This document shows positions 1 through 8,506 of a stretch of 64,000 bases of DNA, in pieces. The notes below the pieces were generated by a model. It saw only the letters and a program-made list of their open reading frames with translations, did no database searches and was not told the DNA's origin. The translations under genes were made by a program, and so were the position numbers. Within the stretch, counting starts at the first letter, position 1. Every line of letters begins with the position of its first letter. The DNA comes from Mycolicibacterium sediminis (GTDB taxonomy: Bacteria; Actinomycetota; Actinomycetes; Mycobacteriales; Mycobacteriaceae), in contig NZ_AP022588.1 in assembly GCF_010731735.1 (NCBI RefSeq), forward strand, positions 5,270,001 through 5,334,000, written 5' to 3'.

Positions 1-144
1 CTGCCAGCCGGTCACCATCGTCACGCCGTAGTGGTCCTCGCGACTCACCGGGCACTTGTCGCGCAGCGCCTCGTAGAACCGGTACGGGTCGTCGGTCAAC
101 CGCCCGTCCCGGAAGAAGTCGACCGTGGTGAGGTCCTCCGTCAT
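1..144 (-). CDS. Cytochrome P450, N-terminal fragment (cut by window edge)
   Basis: Only the first 48 codons are present; the gene runs off the left edge. The translation contains the early P450 pattern LTDDPYRFYEALRD followed by CPVSRE and a beta-strand like VTMVTGW, as found just after the start of many actinobacterial P450s. The ATG (142-144) is preceded by a good ribosome site, AAGGAG. The heme-binding cysteine loop lies outside the window, so family and substrate cannot be given. It is the only gene downstream of the palindrome at 178-192 and is probably controlled from it. Confidence 0.72.
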   Translation of the reverse strand, partial: MTEDLTTVDFFRDGRLTDDPYRFYEALRDKCPVSREDHYGVTMVTGWQ

Positions 145-177
145 GCGCTGCTCCTTCGGGAGACGATCTCGTCAGAC

Positions 178-192
178 GAGAACGTAATTCTC
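178..192. promoter_or_regulatory. GAGAAC-GTA-ATTCTC palindrome upstream of the P450
   Basis: Imperfect 15-bp inverted repeat (GAGAAC / ATTCTC around a 3-bp centre), 33 bp before the P450 start. It matches the element repeated at 27738-27752, 36207-36221, 36997-37011 and 60735-60749. Its place and symmetry suggest a TetR-type operator. The rest of 145-243 shows nothing recognisable. Confidence 0.55.
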
Positions 193-243
193 ATCTTTGC
201 GTATCAGGTTTTCACACCGGCCAACCTCCGTCAACGACGGCGG

Positions 244-780
244 TCAGTCATCGACGATGCCGAACGCGTTCACGGCCAGCGCCAGGAGGTGATACGCGCC
301 GACGGTGAACACCAGATCCATCCGCTGTCGCTCGTCGAACGGCTCGCTCAGCGCTGCCCACGTCCACTCCGAGAGGGTGTCGTGGGTGTCGAGTTCGTCG
401 GCGGCGGCCGCGACGAGCAGGTCCAGGTCACCCAGTGCGACGCCCCCGCCGGTTCGCACCGCCGCGATCTCGTCGTCCGTCAGTCCGGCGCGGCGCGCGA
501 GTGGCACGTGGTGGTCCCAGAGGTAGTCGCAGCCGCGATGCACCGCGGCGCGCAGGATCAGGATCTCCCGCACCCGCGGCGACAGTGTCGAGTGCAACAG
601 GAGATGGGCGTTGAAGTGCAGGTAGGCCCGCGTCAGCGACTCGTGCCGCAGCAGCGTCGAGAGCAGCGCACCGGCGTCGTCCGGGTTGGCGCGCTCGGCG
701 GGCAGCAGCGGGCTCAGGGCGTCTGGCGTGCCGTCGTCCCACTCCTCGGGCCGCAGCGGCTCGATCCTCGGCTGCCTCAC
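244..780 (-). CDS. Carboxymuconolactone decarboxylase (CMD/AhpD-like) family protein
   Basis: 178 residues, all-helical CMD fold. The core is recognisable by LSPRVREILILRAAVHRGCDYLWDHH (read in two parts: LSPRVREILILRAA, then HRGCDYLWDHH), which resembles the active-site helix pair of the family. Only one cysteine (HRGCDY) is present, not the AhpD CxxC pair, so a peroxidase role is unlikely. A paralogue at 27793-28323 also accompanies a Rieske gene. Start is GTG, directly abutting the TauD stop; last gene of the operon that begins at 5038. Members act as decarboxylases or as uncharacterised accessory proteins in catabolic operons; the exact reaction is unknown. Confidence 0.82.
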   Translation of the reverse strand: MRQPRIEPLRPEEWDDGTPDALSPLLPAERANPDDAGALLSTLLRHESLTRAYLHFNAHLLLHSTLSPRVREILILRAAVHRGCDYLWDHHVPLARRAGLTDDEIAAVRTGGGVALGDLDLLVAAAADELDTHDTLSEWTWAALSEPFDERQRMDLVFTVGAYHLLALAVNAFGIVDD

Positions 781-1626
781 CTACTGAATGGGCTCGTCGC
801 CGAGGACCGTCGTGCGCAACATCTCGCGCGGCGAGTCGGGCGCGTACCGCGCTGCGCGGTGCAGGACGCCGTTGTTGTCCCAGATGACCGTGTCCCCCAC
901 CGACCACCGGTGGCCGTAGACGAGCTCGGGCCGCGTCGCCTGGTCGAGCAGGTCCGCGAGTAGCGCCCGACCCTCGTCGGGGTCCATGCCCACGACGTGG
1001 TCGGCTGAGGCTCCCAGGACGAGCGACTTGCGACCGCTGCGGTGGGTCCACACCAGCGGATGTTCGTGGGTGGGCCGAGCACGCCACCGCGCCAACTCCT
1101 CCGGCGACGGGTCGGGCGTGACCCGACGTTGCGACGCCTCCAGCGAGTGCACGACCCGCAGTGCGCCGAAGCGCTCCCTCTCGGCGTCGGTGAACGCGTC
1201 GTAGGCGGCGTAGGAATTCGCGAACTCCGTTTCGCCACCGCTGGAGGCCACCTGCTTGGCGGACAGCACTGTGGCCTTCTGCGGGCACTCGTCCCGCAGC
1301 GGGGTGCAGCCGTCGATGTGCCAGTCGAAGGTGGCACGCAGGTAGGCGGCCGACGAGTTCTTGGACTTGTCGAGCGTCACCGGATAGATGCCGGCCACGG
1401 GATGATGGCCGTCCGAGGAGTGATCGATCTCGCCCAGCCGCCGGCAGAAGGCCACCTGCGCCTCCGGCTCGAGGGCGAGGCCGGGGAACACGAGGACTCC
1501 GTTGTCCTCCAGCGCGTCCAGGATGTCCGCACCCAGCGTGTCGTCGCTCGCGAGTCGGTCGGAGTCGACGCCGGTGACCTCGGCGCCCACCGACGCGGTG
1601 AGTTTGGTGATCGTCAATACGGTCAT
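781..1626 (-). CDS. TauD/TfdA-family Fe(II)/2-oxoglutarate dioxygenase
   Basis: 281 residues, the usual length. The facial triad is visible as H103-x-D105 (WHID) and H256 (NGVLHRA), with arginines R267/R271 near the C terminus (PREMLRT) placed to hold 2-oxoglutarate. The family couples 2-oxoglutarate decarboxylation to hydroxylation, often releasing sulfite, an aldehyde or glyoxylate from the substrate. It lies between the CMD gene (adjacent) and the small Rieske-partner gene (13 bp), so it probably takes part in the same oxidative route. Substrate unknown. ATG start at 1626. Confidence 0.88.
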   Translation of the reverse strand: MTVLTITKLTASVGAEVTGVDSDRLASDDTLGADILDALEDNGVLVFPGLALEPEAQVAFCRRLGEIDHSSDGHHPVAGIYPVTLDKSKNSSAAYLRATFDWHIDGCTPLRDECPQKATVLSAKQVASSGGETEFANSYAAYDAFTDAERERFGALRVVHSLEASQRRVTPDPSPEELARWRARPTHEHPLVWTHRSGRKSLVLGASADHVVGMDPDEGRALLADLLDQATRPELVYGHRWSVGDTVIWDNNGVLHRAARYAPDSPREMLRTTVLGDEPIQ

Positions 1627-1639
1627 GTGCGAGCCTTTC

Positions 1640-1963
1640 TCAGGGCACCGGCGCGCTGACGCGGTCGATGACGGCGTCGGCGGAGTCGGCGGGCTTCTGC
1701 GTCCCGAAGACCTCGACGGCCATCGACACCAGGATCATCGAGTAGACGAGGTGCAGCAGGTTCAGCACGTCGTCGGGCAGTTCCTCGAGCGGGAACTTGT
1801 CGCAGTAGTCGATCGCCTCTTCGAACCGTGGCGTGAACGCATCGTAGAACTCCCGTATCACCGGCATCGGCGTCGACAGGCGCATCGCCCAGCGCTCGGG
1901 CTCGGTTGCCAGGCACCACTTCTCGGCGTACTGCTCGTACTCGGCGAACGAGCTGGGAAGCAT
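1640..1963 (-). CDS. Small Rieske-associated protein, copy 1 (107 aa)
   Basis: I do not recognise this family. It is an apparently all-helical, acidic, cytosolic protein with no signal peptide or membrane segment. It shares the pattern WCL...E-R...REFYDA-x2-PR-x-EEAI-x-YCDKF-x-LEELPDDVLNL, then a hydrophobic helix (YSMILVSMAVEVF), with copies at 6820-7161 and 29655-29984. All three sit directly next to a Rieske oxygenase gene. ATG at 1963 lies just after the upstream Rieske stop, with AAGGTG as ribosome site. An oxygenase small subunit or assembly partner is possible but not shown; it does not look like the NTF2-fold beta subunit of classical dioxygenases. Confidence 0.8.
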   Translation of the reverse strand: MLPSSFAEYEQYAEKWCLATEPERWAMRLSTPMPVIREFYDAFTPRFEEAIDYCDKFPLEELPDDVLNLLHLVYSMILVSMAVEVFGTQKPADSADAVIDRVSAPVP

Positions 1964-1965
1964 GG

Positions 1966-3225
1966 TCACACCTTCACCGCCTCGTGCTCGCGCCGGTAGT
2001 CCTCGACCCAGTCGACCGACACCTTGTGCAGGTGGCGCACCAGGATCTCCTGGTCGTTGAGCGGATACTCGTCGACCACGTCGTACTCGAGGGCGGCCTG
2101 CGTGCCGCCGAGCATGCCCGCGTCCTGCAGCGCGAACTCCTTCAGCACCACCGAGGCGACCTCGTGCTCGACCCGTTCGCGCACCGTGGCAGCCGGGTGA
2201 AAGGCGTTGTACGCCTCGAATCTGTGGGTGTTGTGCGAGGTCGGCCAGTACCGGTAGAGCAGGTACCACCCGTGGTAGATCAGGATCTCCAGGTTGGGGA
2301 AGATCTGGAAGTTGGTGATGCCCCACGGCTCGATGCCGCCGGGGTTGAGGCCTTCGGATTGATGCGTCTCCGGCGTACGCCACGGTCCCACCAAGCCGCT
2401 GCGCGTCGCGCGCTCGACGGGATACATGAACTCCGGCGCGAGCAGCCACCTCCTGGTGCCCGCCGTGGACACCAGGCGGTGCGGCCCGTCGATCTGAAAG
2501 TGCCCGCACTCGAACGTCGCATCGGGTTGACGCACCTCGGTCGGGATCTGCTGGCTGTGCAGCGACGGCACGTGGTAGTACTCCTGGAAGGCGTCGGCGA
2601 AGACCTTCCAGTTGCTGTCGTTGTGCGCCACGAAGTCATAGCGCTCGGTCATCAGCTCGAACGGATAGTCGTCGAGCGCGGTGATCATCGGGCCGAGGAA
2701 CTCGCGCAGGTTCTGCCGCGGCTCCGGGTCGAAGTTGATGAAGACGAACCCGTTCCACACGTCGCACGCGACCGGAGCGAGCCCGTATTCACTCCGGTCG
2801 AGGTCGAAGAACTCACCCGGCTGCTGGACGAAGTTCAGCTCACCGGTGAGTCCGTAGCGCCAGCCGTGGTACTTGCAGGTGAACTGCCTGCACGTGCCCC
2901 TGGTCTCGTCGTTCGGGAAGTCGTTCCACACCAGCTTGTTTCCGCGATGGCGGCAGATGTTGTGAAAGGCGCGAATGCGACCGTCGCGATCCTTCACCAC
3001 GATCACCGACGACTTCGCGACCTCGATCTCCTTGGTGAGGTAACTACCCGTCCGCGGCAACTCCTCGACGCGCGCGACATTCAGCCAGGCCCGCTTGAAG
3101 ACGGCCTCGCGTTCGAGTTCGTAGAACTCGGGCGAGATCGAGTCGCGGAAGGACACCGGTCCCGTACCGAGTTCGGGATAGTGCTCGGTCCAGCTGCCCT
3201 CGCTGGGCTTCGGCCACTTACGCAC
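1966..3225 (-). CDS. Rieske [2Fe-2S] non-heme iron oxygenase, alpha-type subunit, copy 1
   Basis: 419 residues. The Rieske centre is C91-x-H93 (CRHRGNK) and C117-x2-H120 (CKYHGW). The catalytic iron site is DAFQEYYHVPSLH, with H218 and H223. The fold suits ring-hydroxylating oxygenases or O-demethylases. The protein starts at GTG 3225, chosen because it gives the N terminus shared with the two paralogues (KPSEGSWTEHYPELGT) and has AGGGGA six bases ahead; a longer ATG start at 3252 would add nine unmatched residues. Followed by the small partner gene and preceded by an SDR and a reductase that could supply electrons. No classical beta-subunit gene is present. Confidence 0.93.
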   Translation of the reverse strand: MRKWPKPSEGSWTEHYPELGTGPVSFRDSISPEFYELEREAVFKRAWLNVARVEELPRTGSYLTKEIEVAKSSVIVVKDRDGRIRAFHNICRHRGNKLVWNDFPNDETRGTCRQFTCKYHGWRYGLTGELNFVQQPGEFFDLDRSEYGLAPVACDVWNGFVFINFDPEPRQNLREFLGPMITALDDYPFELMTERYDFVAHNDSNWKVFADAFQEYYHVPSLHSQQIPTEVRQPDATFECGHFQIDGPHRLVSTAGTRRWLLAPEFMYPVERATRSGLVGPWRTPETHQSEGLNPGGIEPWGITNFQIFPNLEILIYHGWYLLYRYWPTSHNTHRFEAYNAFHPAATVRERVEHEVASVVLKEFALQDAGMLGGTQAALEYDVVDEYPLNDQEILVRHLHKVSVDWVEDYRREHEAVKV

Positions 3226-3258
3226 CTGACATCCCCTGCCTCTCGCCGTCATCCGTCA

Positions 3259-4014
3259 TCACATCACCGACCCACCGTTGACACCGAGCGTTTGTCCGGT
3301 GATGAAGCCGGCCTGCTCCGAGCACAGGAAACCCACTGCCGCCGCGATGTCGTCGCCCGTGCCCAGATGACCCAGCGGAATGCTGGCCGCCATTTGTTCG
3401 TTCGGGGGCAGGTTGCCGGTCGCCTGCCCGTGGTGCTGCATGGGCGTCTCGATGCCCGACGGCGGAATGTTGTTGACGGTGATGCCGATCGGTCCATATT
3501 CGCGCGCGAGGGACTTGGTCAGCGAGATGAGCGCGCCCTTCGACGCGGCGTAGTGGGCCATGCCCGGCGACCCCCGCTGTGCGCTGGACGACGAGATCAT
3601 CACGATGCGGCCCCAACCCGCCTCGATCATGTCGGGCAGTGCCGCTTGCGCGCAGAAGAAGGTGCCCGTCAGGTTGACGTCGATCACCCGTTGCCATGCC
3701 TCCGGCGTCAGATCGACCGAGGGACACCAACCGACGACGCCCGCACTGGTCACCAGAACGTGCACCGGTCCGAGTTCGGAACGCACCTTCGCGAACGCCC
3801 CCGTGACGGCCGCATGATCGCTGACGTCGGCCGCCACCGCCAGCGCGGTCACGCCATCGGCCCGCAACGCGTCGACGACGCGCTGCGCGGCGCCTTCGTC
3901 CAGGTCCAGCACCGCGACCGCGTGGCCACGTCGGCCTAGCTCGTGACAGGTCGCCTCGCCCATGCCTGATGCGCCGCCGGTCACCACCGCGACCCGGCCC
4001 GTCGGACTACTCAT
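3259..4014 (-). CDS. Short-chain dehydrogenase/reductase
   Basis: 251 residues, classical SDR. Cofactor loop TGGASGMG near residue 13, catalytic serine region SSSSAQRG and Y-x3-K as YAASKG, C-terminal GQTLGVNGGSVM. The acidic residue after beta-2 (LDLDEG) favours NAD(H). It overlaps the reductase gene by 8 bp and precedes the Rieske gene by 33 bp, so it is co-transcribed and could oxidise a hydroxylated or cis-diol product. Substrate not predictable. Confidence 0.9.
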   Translation of the reverse strand: MSSPTGRVAVVTGGASGMGEATCHELGRRGHAVAVLDLDEGAAQRVVDALRADGVTALAVAADVSDHAAVTGAFAKVRSELGPVHVLVTSAGVVGWCPSVDLTPEAWQRVIDVNLTGTFFCAQAALPDMIEAGWGRIVMISSSSAQRGSPGMAHYAASKGALISLTKSLAREYGPIGITVNNIPPSGIETPMQHHGQATGNLPPNEQMAASIPLGHLGTGDDIAAAVGFLCSEQAGFITGQTLGVNGGSVM

Positions 4015-5038
4015 AGGTCATCCGAACCCTCCGGCTGGTGGGCAGTGACTGACACGTCAGCACCCAGCCCTCGTCCACTTCGTCGTCGTCCAGCGCATCG
4101 TTGTTCAACATCCGGGCACTACCCTCGACGATGCGGGCCATACAGGTTCCGCACGAACCCGTTTCGCACGACGCAGGCGCGCGCAGCCCCGCAGACCTGG
4201 CCGTCTGCAGCAGCGTGTCGCCCCGTCGATAGGACGCGACGACCTTCTTCCGGTCGAGTTCTATGACCACGTCCTCGGTGACGGATGACTCGTCCATCGC
4301 GTTCGGCTCCGGGACGGCGACCGTGAAGCGTTCGAGGTGCAGGCGCGACTCCTTCACACCCGCCGCGAGCAGACTCTCCTCGACGGCTTCCATGAACGGT
4401 CCAGGCCCACAGACGTAGTAGTGGGCGTCGCCCGCGGGTTCGATGAAGGCCTCGATCGCGGCGGGGGTGACGACACCGTCGTCCTCGTCGAAGTGCTTGT
4501 GTACCAGCACCCGCTCCCCGTGTTCGGCGACGAGCCGGTCGAGCGGTCGCGCGAAGATCACCGACTCGCGCGACCGGTTGGCGTAGAACACCCGGACGCG
4601 ACGATCGGGGTCGTCGACCGCCGCACGCGCGAGCGACATGATCGGGGTGATCCCGCTGCCCCCGGCGAACGCCACCACTTCCGTTGCGCCGCTGAGGTCT
4701 CCCCGCAGCACGAACCGTCCCTCCGGCGGGCCCACGTGTACCTCGTCGCCCTCGACGACCGTGTCGTTGATCCAGTTGGACACGACGCCGCCGGGATCGC
4801 GCTTGACCGTGATGCGCAGTTCGTCCTCGACCGGCGCCGACGACATCGAATAGCACCGTCGGAGGTCACGCCCGCCGACGGTGACGCGGAGCGTGAGGAA
4901 CTGGCCTGCCTGATAACGGAATCGACGCGCACAGTGCTCGGGCACGTCGAGCACCAGGGACACCGCGTCGGCCGTCTCGCGTACGACGCGCGCGATGCGC
5001 AGCGGGGCGAACCCGTCCACTTCGGTCTCCGAGGCCAT
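4007..5038 (-). CDS. Ferredoxin-NAD(P)H reductase with C-terminal plant-type [2Fe-2S] domain (KshB/PaaE type)
   Basis: 343 residues. Order of domains: flavin-binding barrel with RCYSMSS (61-67), nucleotide domain with GGSGITP (126-132) and CGPGPFM (210-216), then a plant-type ferredoxin domain with C291, C296, C299 and C329. This is the arrangement of KshB, PaaE and HmpX-type reductases that feed Rieske monooxygenases. First gene of its operon, and the only Rieske-type reductase in the window, so it may serve all three Rieske proteins. ATG at 5038 with GAGG five bases upstream; the 22-bp element at 5049-5070 lies immediately before it. Confidence 0.93.
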   Translation of the reverse strand: MASETEVDGFAPLRIARVVRETADAVSLVLDVPEHCARRFRYQAGQFLTLRVTVGGRDLRRCYSMSSAPVEDELRITVKRDPGGVVSNWINDTVVEGDEVHVGPPEGRFVLRGDLSGATEVVAFAGGSGITPIMSLARAAVDDPDRRVRVFYANRSRESVIFARPLDRLVAEHGERVLVHKHFDEDDGVVTPAAIEAFIEPAGDAHYYVCGPGPFMEAVEESLLAAGVKESRLHLERFTVAVPEPNAMDESSVTEDVVIELDRKKVVASYRRGDTLLQTARSAGLRAPASCETGSCGTCMARIVEGSARMLNNDALDDDEVDEGWVLTCQSLPTSRRVRMTYE

Positions 5039-5048
5039 GATGCCTCGA

Positions 5049-5070
5049 CATTATCAAGTACTTGTCATTG
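5049..5070. promoter_or_regulatory. 22-bp operator-like element with CAAGTACTTG core
   Basis: A perfect 10-bp palindrome CAAGTACTTG (5055-5064) lies inside a 22-bp stretch which, read on the minus strand, matches 8580-8601 at 20 of 22 positions. It sits 11 bp upstream of the reductase start, overlapping the likely promoter. The neighbouring MarR gene is the nearest candidate regulator. The core also resembles the published KstR2 consensus (AnCAAGnnCTTGnT), so a TetR-type regulator cannot be excluded. Confidence 0.65.
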
Positions 5071-5103
5071 ATGGCAAGGGGCACGACGACGAAGGAACCG
5101 GGA

Positions 5104-5559
5104 CTACTCGGGTCCGATGTGATCGTGGTGCAGCTCGTGCCCGGTGCCCTGCTCGATGATCCGACCCAGCAGCTCCCGGAGCGTGGCCTGCTCGGCGTCG
5201 CTCAGAACGCCGAAGACCTTGTCCTGCGCGGTGATGGCATCACTGACGACGGCCTCGGCGACCTTCCGTCCGTTCTCGGTGAGGAACGCCTGCAGAATGC
5301 GGCCGTGCTGTGGATCCTGTTTGCGTTCCACCAGTTCGCGGCGCTCGAGTTCCTTGAGGCCGAGTTGGACGCCCTGCGGGCTGATGAGCATGCGCCGGGC
5401 CAGTTCGGCCCCGGACAGCCCGGGTTCAGAGGCGAGCTGCCGCAGCATGCCGATCTGCGCGGTGCTGACGCCGTGCTCGCTCACCGACTCGTTCACCGAG
5501 GTCAGCGAGAAGTACCAGGCCTGCTTGAGCAGCCAGAGGATGTTGTCCTTCTGTTCCAT
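5104..5559 (-). CDS. MarR-family transcriptional regulator
   Basis: 151 residues from the ATG at 5559, which has GGGGAGAAG as ribosome site; a longer reading to 5604 would run back into the amidohydrolase gene. Winged-helix features are clear: GLSGAELARRMLISPQGVQ as recognition region, then ELERRELVERKQDPQHGR as wing. Last gene of the Rieske copy 2 operon. The shared 22-bp element lies on both sides of this operon (5049-5070 and 8580-8601), which makes autoregulation plus control of the reductase operon and the aldehyde dehydrogenase plausible. Effector unknown. Confidence 0.9.
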   Translation of the reverse strand: MEQKDNILWLLKQAWYFSLTSVNESVSEHGVSTAQIGMLRQLASEPGLSGAELARRMLISPQGVQLGLKELERRELVERKQDPQHGRILQAFLTENGRKVAEAVVSDAITAQDKVFGVLSDAEQATLRELLGRIIEQGTGHELHHDHIGPE

Positions 5560-5581
5560 GCCCGCTTCTCCCCACGCGACG

Positions 5582-6823
5582 TCAGTTCTTGTAGACCACG
5601 CCATTCTTCATCACGAACCGCACGTCCAGGGTGTTGGCGATGTCGACGGAGGGATCACCGGGGACGGCGATGACGTCGGCGAGGTAGCCCGGCGCGAGCC
5701 GACCCAGCTCGTCGTCGGCCGCGATGAGTTCCGCGCCGGTGATGGTGGCCGCCCGCAGCGCCTCCATGGGAGTCATGCCGCGGCGGACCAGCGCGACGAT
5801 CTCCTTCGCGTTGTCACCGTGCGGGATCGCCGGCGCGTCGGTTCCGCAGGCGATCCGGACGCCGGCGGCAATCGCCTTCGGCAGCATCGCCTGCGCCTGC
5901 GGGAAGACCACCTCGGCCTTCTTTCGCAGCTCGGGTGCGATGCGGTCGATCGCCATCGCCTCGGTGAGGTAGGTGGTCGAGACCAGGAACGTGCCCGTGT
6001 CCGCCATCAGCTTGATCGTGTCGTCCGAGGCCAGAAAGCCGTGCTCGATGCAGTCGATGCCGGCCCTGATGCACGCCCTGATCGAACTGTCGCCCACCGC
6101 ATGTGCGGCGACGCGCACGCCGGCGCGGTGGGCCTCGTCGGCGATCGCGGCGAATTCGTCGTCCGAGTACTGCTGCGCACCCGGCGCGGTGCTGTGCGAC
6201 ATCACGCCGCCCGACGCCGACACCTTGATGAGCTTGGCGCCGTGCCGAACCTGGTAGCGCACACAGGCGCGGACCTCGTCGACACCGTTGGCGATGCCCT
6301 CGGCCACCGACAGGGGCATGATCCCGGGGGCGAGCCTCTGGAACACCGTCGGGTCGAGGTGACCGCCGTACGGGGTGACCGCGTGACCCGCCGGGTAGAT
6401 CCGCGGCCCGACGTGCCAACCCTGATCGATGGCCCGCATCAGCGCGACGTCCAGCAGATAGCCGCCGGTCTTCACCATCAGGCCGAGGTTGCGGACGGTG
6501 GTGAAGCCGGCCTCGAGGGTCGAGCGTGCGTTGACTGCGCCGCGCAGCGTCCGGTAGGCCGGATCGTCCTGCACTCCGTGCATCGGGCTCGGCAGCCCCT
6601 CCGGCCCGCCGGGCCCGCCGATCAGCAGGTTGAGTTCCATGTCCATCAGACCGGGGAGCAGCGTCACGTCCCCGAGGTCGATGACCTGGTCGGGGTTCTC
6701 CGGTGGCACCTCGGGATCGACCGCCGAGATCCTGTCGTCCTCGATGACGACCACGGCAGGCGACCGGACCAGACCCGCCTCGACGTCGGCCCACCGTGCG
6801 GCCCGCAGGATCGTCGTCGTCAC
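5582..6823 (-). CDS. Amidohydrolase-superfamily protein lacking the HxH metal motif, copy 1
   Basis: 413 residues, prolidase-like amidohydrolase fold. Family signatures are present: LPGLMD (56-61), a lysine in KLIKVSASGG (K200, normally carboxylated), H241 (VAAHAVG), H261 (CIEHGF) and D329 (CGTDAPAIPHG). The usual DxHxH after strand 1 is instead D61-M-E63-L-N65, so two metal-binding histidines are missing. The paralogue at 29987-31228 has the same change. It starts at GTG 6823, overlapping the small-protein stop by four bases. It may bind one metal, bind metal differently, or have a non-hydrolytic role. Cytosolic; substrate unknown. Confidence 0.88.
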   Translation of the reverse strand: MTTTILRAARWADVEAGLVRSPAVVVIEDDRISAVDPEVPPENPDQVIDLGDVTLLPGLMDMELNLLIGGPGGPEGLPSPMHGVQDDPAYRTLRGAVNARSTLEAGFTTVRNLGLMVKTGGYLLDVALMRAIDQGWHVGPRIYPAGHAVTPYGGHLDPTVFQRLAPGIMPLSVAEGIANGVDEVRACVRYQVRHGAKLIKVSASGGVMSHSTAPGAQQYSDDEFAAIADEAHRAGVRVAAHAVGDSSIRACIRAGIDCIEHGFLASDDTIKLMADTGTFLVSTTYLTEAMAIDRIAPELRKKAEVVFPQAQAMLPKAIAAGVRIACGTDAPAIPHGDNAKEIVALVRRGMTPMEALRAATITGAELIAADDELGRLAPGYLADVIAVPGDPSVDIANTLDVRFVMKNGVVYKN

Positions 6824-7161
6824 GGCACGGGCTCGGAGTCGCAATCCAGCGACGTGGCGCCGGAGTCGGGCACCCGGGGTTGCTTCCAGCACTCCACCGG
6901 AAACGACACCATGATCATCGAGTACAGCAGGTGCATCAGGTTGAGGACGTCCTCGGGGAGTTCGTCGAGGGTGAACTTGTCGCAGTAGGAGATCGCCTCC
7001 TCGGCTCGCGGCGTGATCGCGTCGTAGAACGCCTGCATGTCGCGCATCGTGCTGCCGAGTCGCTTCGCGTACCGCTCCTTCTCGGAGCCGAGGCACCACT
7101 CGGAGAAGGGCTCCAGATCGGCGAACTCCGTCGGCAGCATGCCGATTCGCGTCGTCGTCAC
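6820..7161 (-). CDS. Small Rieske-associated protein, copy 2 (113 aa)
   Basis: Second copy of the unrecognised family, closest to copy 3 at 29655-29984: both contain LP-x-EFADLE, WCL, and the C-terminal pattern MVSFP-x-E-x-WKQPRV-x-DSGA. It also keeps FYDAITPRAEEAISYCDKF as in copy 1. GTG start at 7161 is preferred to the ATG at 7140 because GGAGG lies six bases before it; the Rieske stop codon is one base upstream. Tight coupling between Rieske, this protein and the amidohydrolase suggests that the three products act together. Confidence 0.82.
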   Translation of the reverse strand: MTTTRIGMLPTEFADLEPFSEWCLGSEKERYAKRLGSTMRDMQAFYDAITPRAEEAISYCDKFTLDELPEDVLNLMHLLYSMIMVSFPVECWKQPRVPDSGATSLDCDSEPVP

Positions 7162-7162
7162 G

Positions 7163-8428
7163 TCACGCCTCCGCAGTCTTGCGGCGGTAGTCGTCCACCC
7201 AGGCGGCCGTCTCCTGGTGCAGGTGCCGGATCAGCACCTCCTGGTCGCACAGCACGAAGTCGTCGAGCACGCGTGACTCGATCATGCTCTGCGTGGCCTC
7301 GAGGGTGTTCGCATCCTGCAATCCGTATTCCTTGAACGAGACCGCCGCCAGTTCCTGCGCGATGCGCTCCCGTGGGGTGCGTGGTTCGGGAAAGTAGACC
7401 GTCCCCTCGAACACGTGGGTGTTGTACGACGTCGGCCAATAGTGGTAGGTCAGGTACCAGCCCTGACCCCAGAACAGGATGACGAAGTTCGGGAACAACT
7501 GGAACGAATCCAGGCCCCAGGGATCGCATTTCGCGGGGTTCAAGCCCACGGGCATCTCGCCGATGTCCGGGTTGTCCCACGGCCCGAACAGACCACTTCG
7601 GCAGATGTCCTCGATCGGCTTGCGCATCTCGTCGGCCATTTCCCAGGCGCGGACCCCGGACGTACTGACCAGCCGGTGCGGACCCTCGATGCGGTAGTGC
7701 GGCGCCTCGAACCCCGCCTCCGCGGCCGCCTTCGAGTAGGCCGTCGGCGACTGGTTCGCGTGCAGTACGGGCGCGTGATAGAACTCCTGGAAGGCGTCCA
7801 TGTAGAGCTTCCAGTTGGCCTTCACCTCCGACTGGTAGTGCCAGCGCGACGTCATCTGCCCGAACGGGTAGCCCTCCAGATTCGTGATCATCGGACCGAG
7901 GAAGTCGCGCAGCGTCTGCTCGGGCTCCGGCGCGAAGTTGACGAAGATGAAGCCCTCCCACACCTCGCAGTGCACGCCGACCAGTCCGTACCGGCTCTTG
8001 TCCAGGTCGAAGAACTCCCCCTCCTGCTGCACGAAGGTCAGGTTGCCGTCCAGGTCGTAGCGCCACGCGTGGTACTTGCAGGTGAACTGCCGGCACACAC
8101 CGCTGGTCTCCTCCAGCGGCATGTCGTTCCACACCAGCTTGTTGCCGCGATGCCTGCAGATGTTGTGGAACGCCTCGATCTCGCCGGTGCCGGTGCGCAC
8201 CACGATGATCGACGTGTTGGCGACCTTGAGTTCGCGGGTGAAGTAGCTGCCCTTGCGCGGGATGCGTTCCACGCGACCGACGTTCAGCCAGGCACGCTTG
8301 AAGACCGCCTGACGTTCGACCTCGTAGTGCTCGGGATCGATGGAGTCCTCGTAGGAGACCGGAGCGGTGCCCAGCTGCGGATAGTGCTCGGTCCAGCTGC
8401 CCTCCGCCGGTTTCGGGAAGCGAGGCAT
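7163..8428 (-). CDS. Rieske [2Fe-2S] non-heme iron oxygenase, alpha-type subunit, copy 2
   Basis: 421 residues. Rieske ligands C91, H93, C117, H120 (CRHRGNK and CKYHAW) and iron ligands H218/H223 in DAFQEFYHAPVLH align without gaps to copy 1. ATG at 8428 has AGGAGA six bases upstream and gives the shared N terminus (KPAEGSWTEHYPQLGT); an upstream reading to 8491 is not needed. First gene of the operon Rieske-small protein-amidohydrolase-MarR, divergent from an aldehyde dehydrogenase. It probably depends on the reductase of the adjacent operon, because this operon has none. Confidence 0.93.
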   Translation of the reverse strand: MPRFPKPAEGSWTEHYPQLGTAPVSYEDSIDPEHYEVERQAVFKRAWLNVGRVERIPRKGSYFTRELKVANTSIIVVRTGTGEIEAFHNICRHRGNKLVWNDMPLEETSGVCRQFTCKYHAWRYDLDGNLTFVQQEGEFFDLDKSRYGLVGVHCEVWEGFIFVNFAPEPEQTLRDFLGPMITNLEGYPFGQMTSRWHYQSEVKANWKLYMDAFQEFYHAPVLHANQSPTAYSKAAAEAGFEAPHYRIEGPHRLVSTSGVRAWEMADEMRKPIEDICRSGLFGPWDNPDIGEMPVGLNPAKCDPWGLDSFQLFPNFVILFWGQGWYLTYHYWPTSYNTHVFEGTVYFPEPRTPRERIAQELAAVSFKEYGLQDANTLEATQSMIESRVLDDFVLCDQEVLIRHLHQETAAWVDDYRRKTAEA

Positions 8429-8460
8429 GGGCGTCTCCTGTCGACTCGGGCTGCACGTCG

Positions 8461-8484
8461 TCGCACGAGGTCTGCGTCGTGCGA
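8461..8484. promoter_or_regulatory. Inverted repeat TCGCACGA-N8-TCGTGCGA before the Rieske copy 2 operon
   Basis: Perfect 8-bp arms separated by 8 bp, 33 bp upstream of the Rieske start in the divergent intergenic region. Symmetry and spacing suit a dimeric repressor or activator site. Not repeated elsewhere that I could see. Confidence 0.4.
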
Positions 8485-8506
8485 TGCGCAATCAGCCTCG
8501 CAACAA

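Noticed and set aside
1906..3939. Long plus-strand open frame opposite the Rieske, small protein and SDR genes
   Set aside because: Composition artefact of GC-rich coding DNA: its residues are arginine- and valine-rich without domain features, while the opposite strand carries clear enzymes.
5055..5064. Definite KstR2 operator
   Set aside because: The core fits the KstR2 consensus, but outer positions are imperfect, the second copy has CAAGTAGTTG, and a MarR gene is adjacent; kept only as a shared element with unknown binder.
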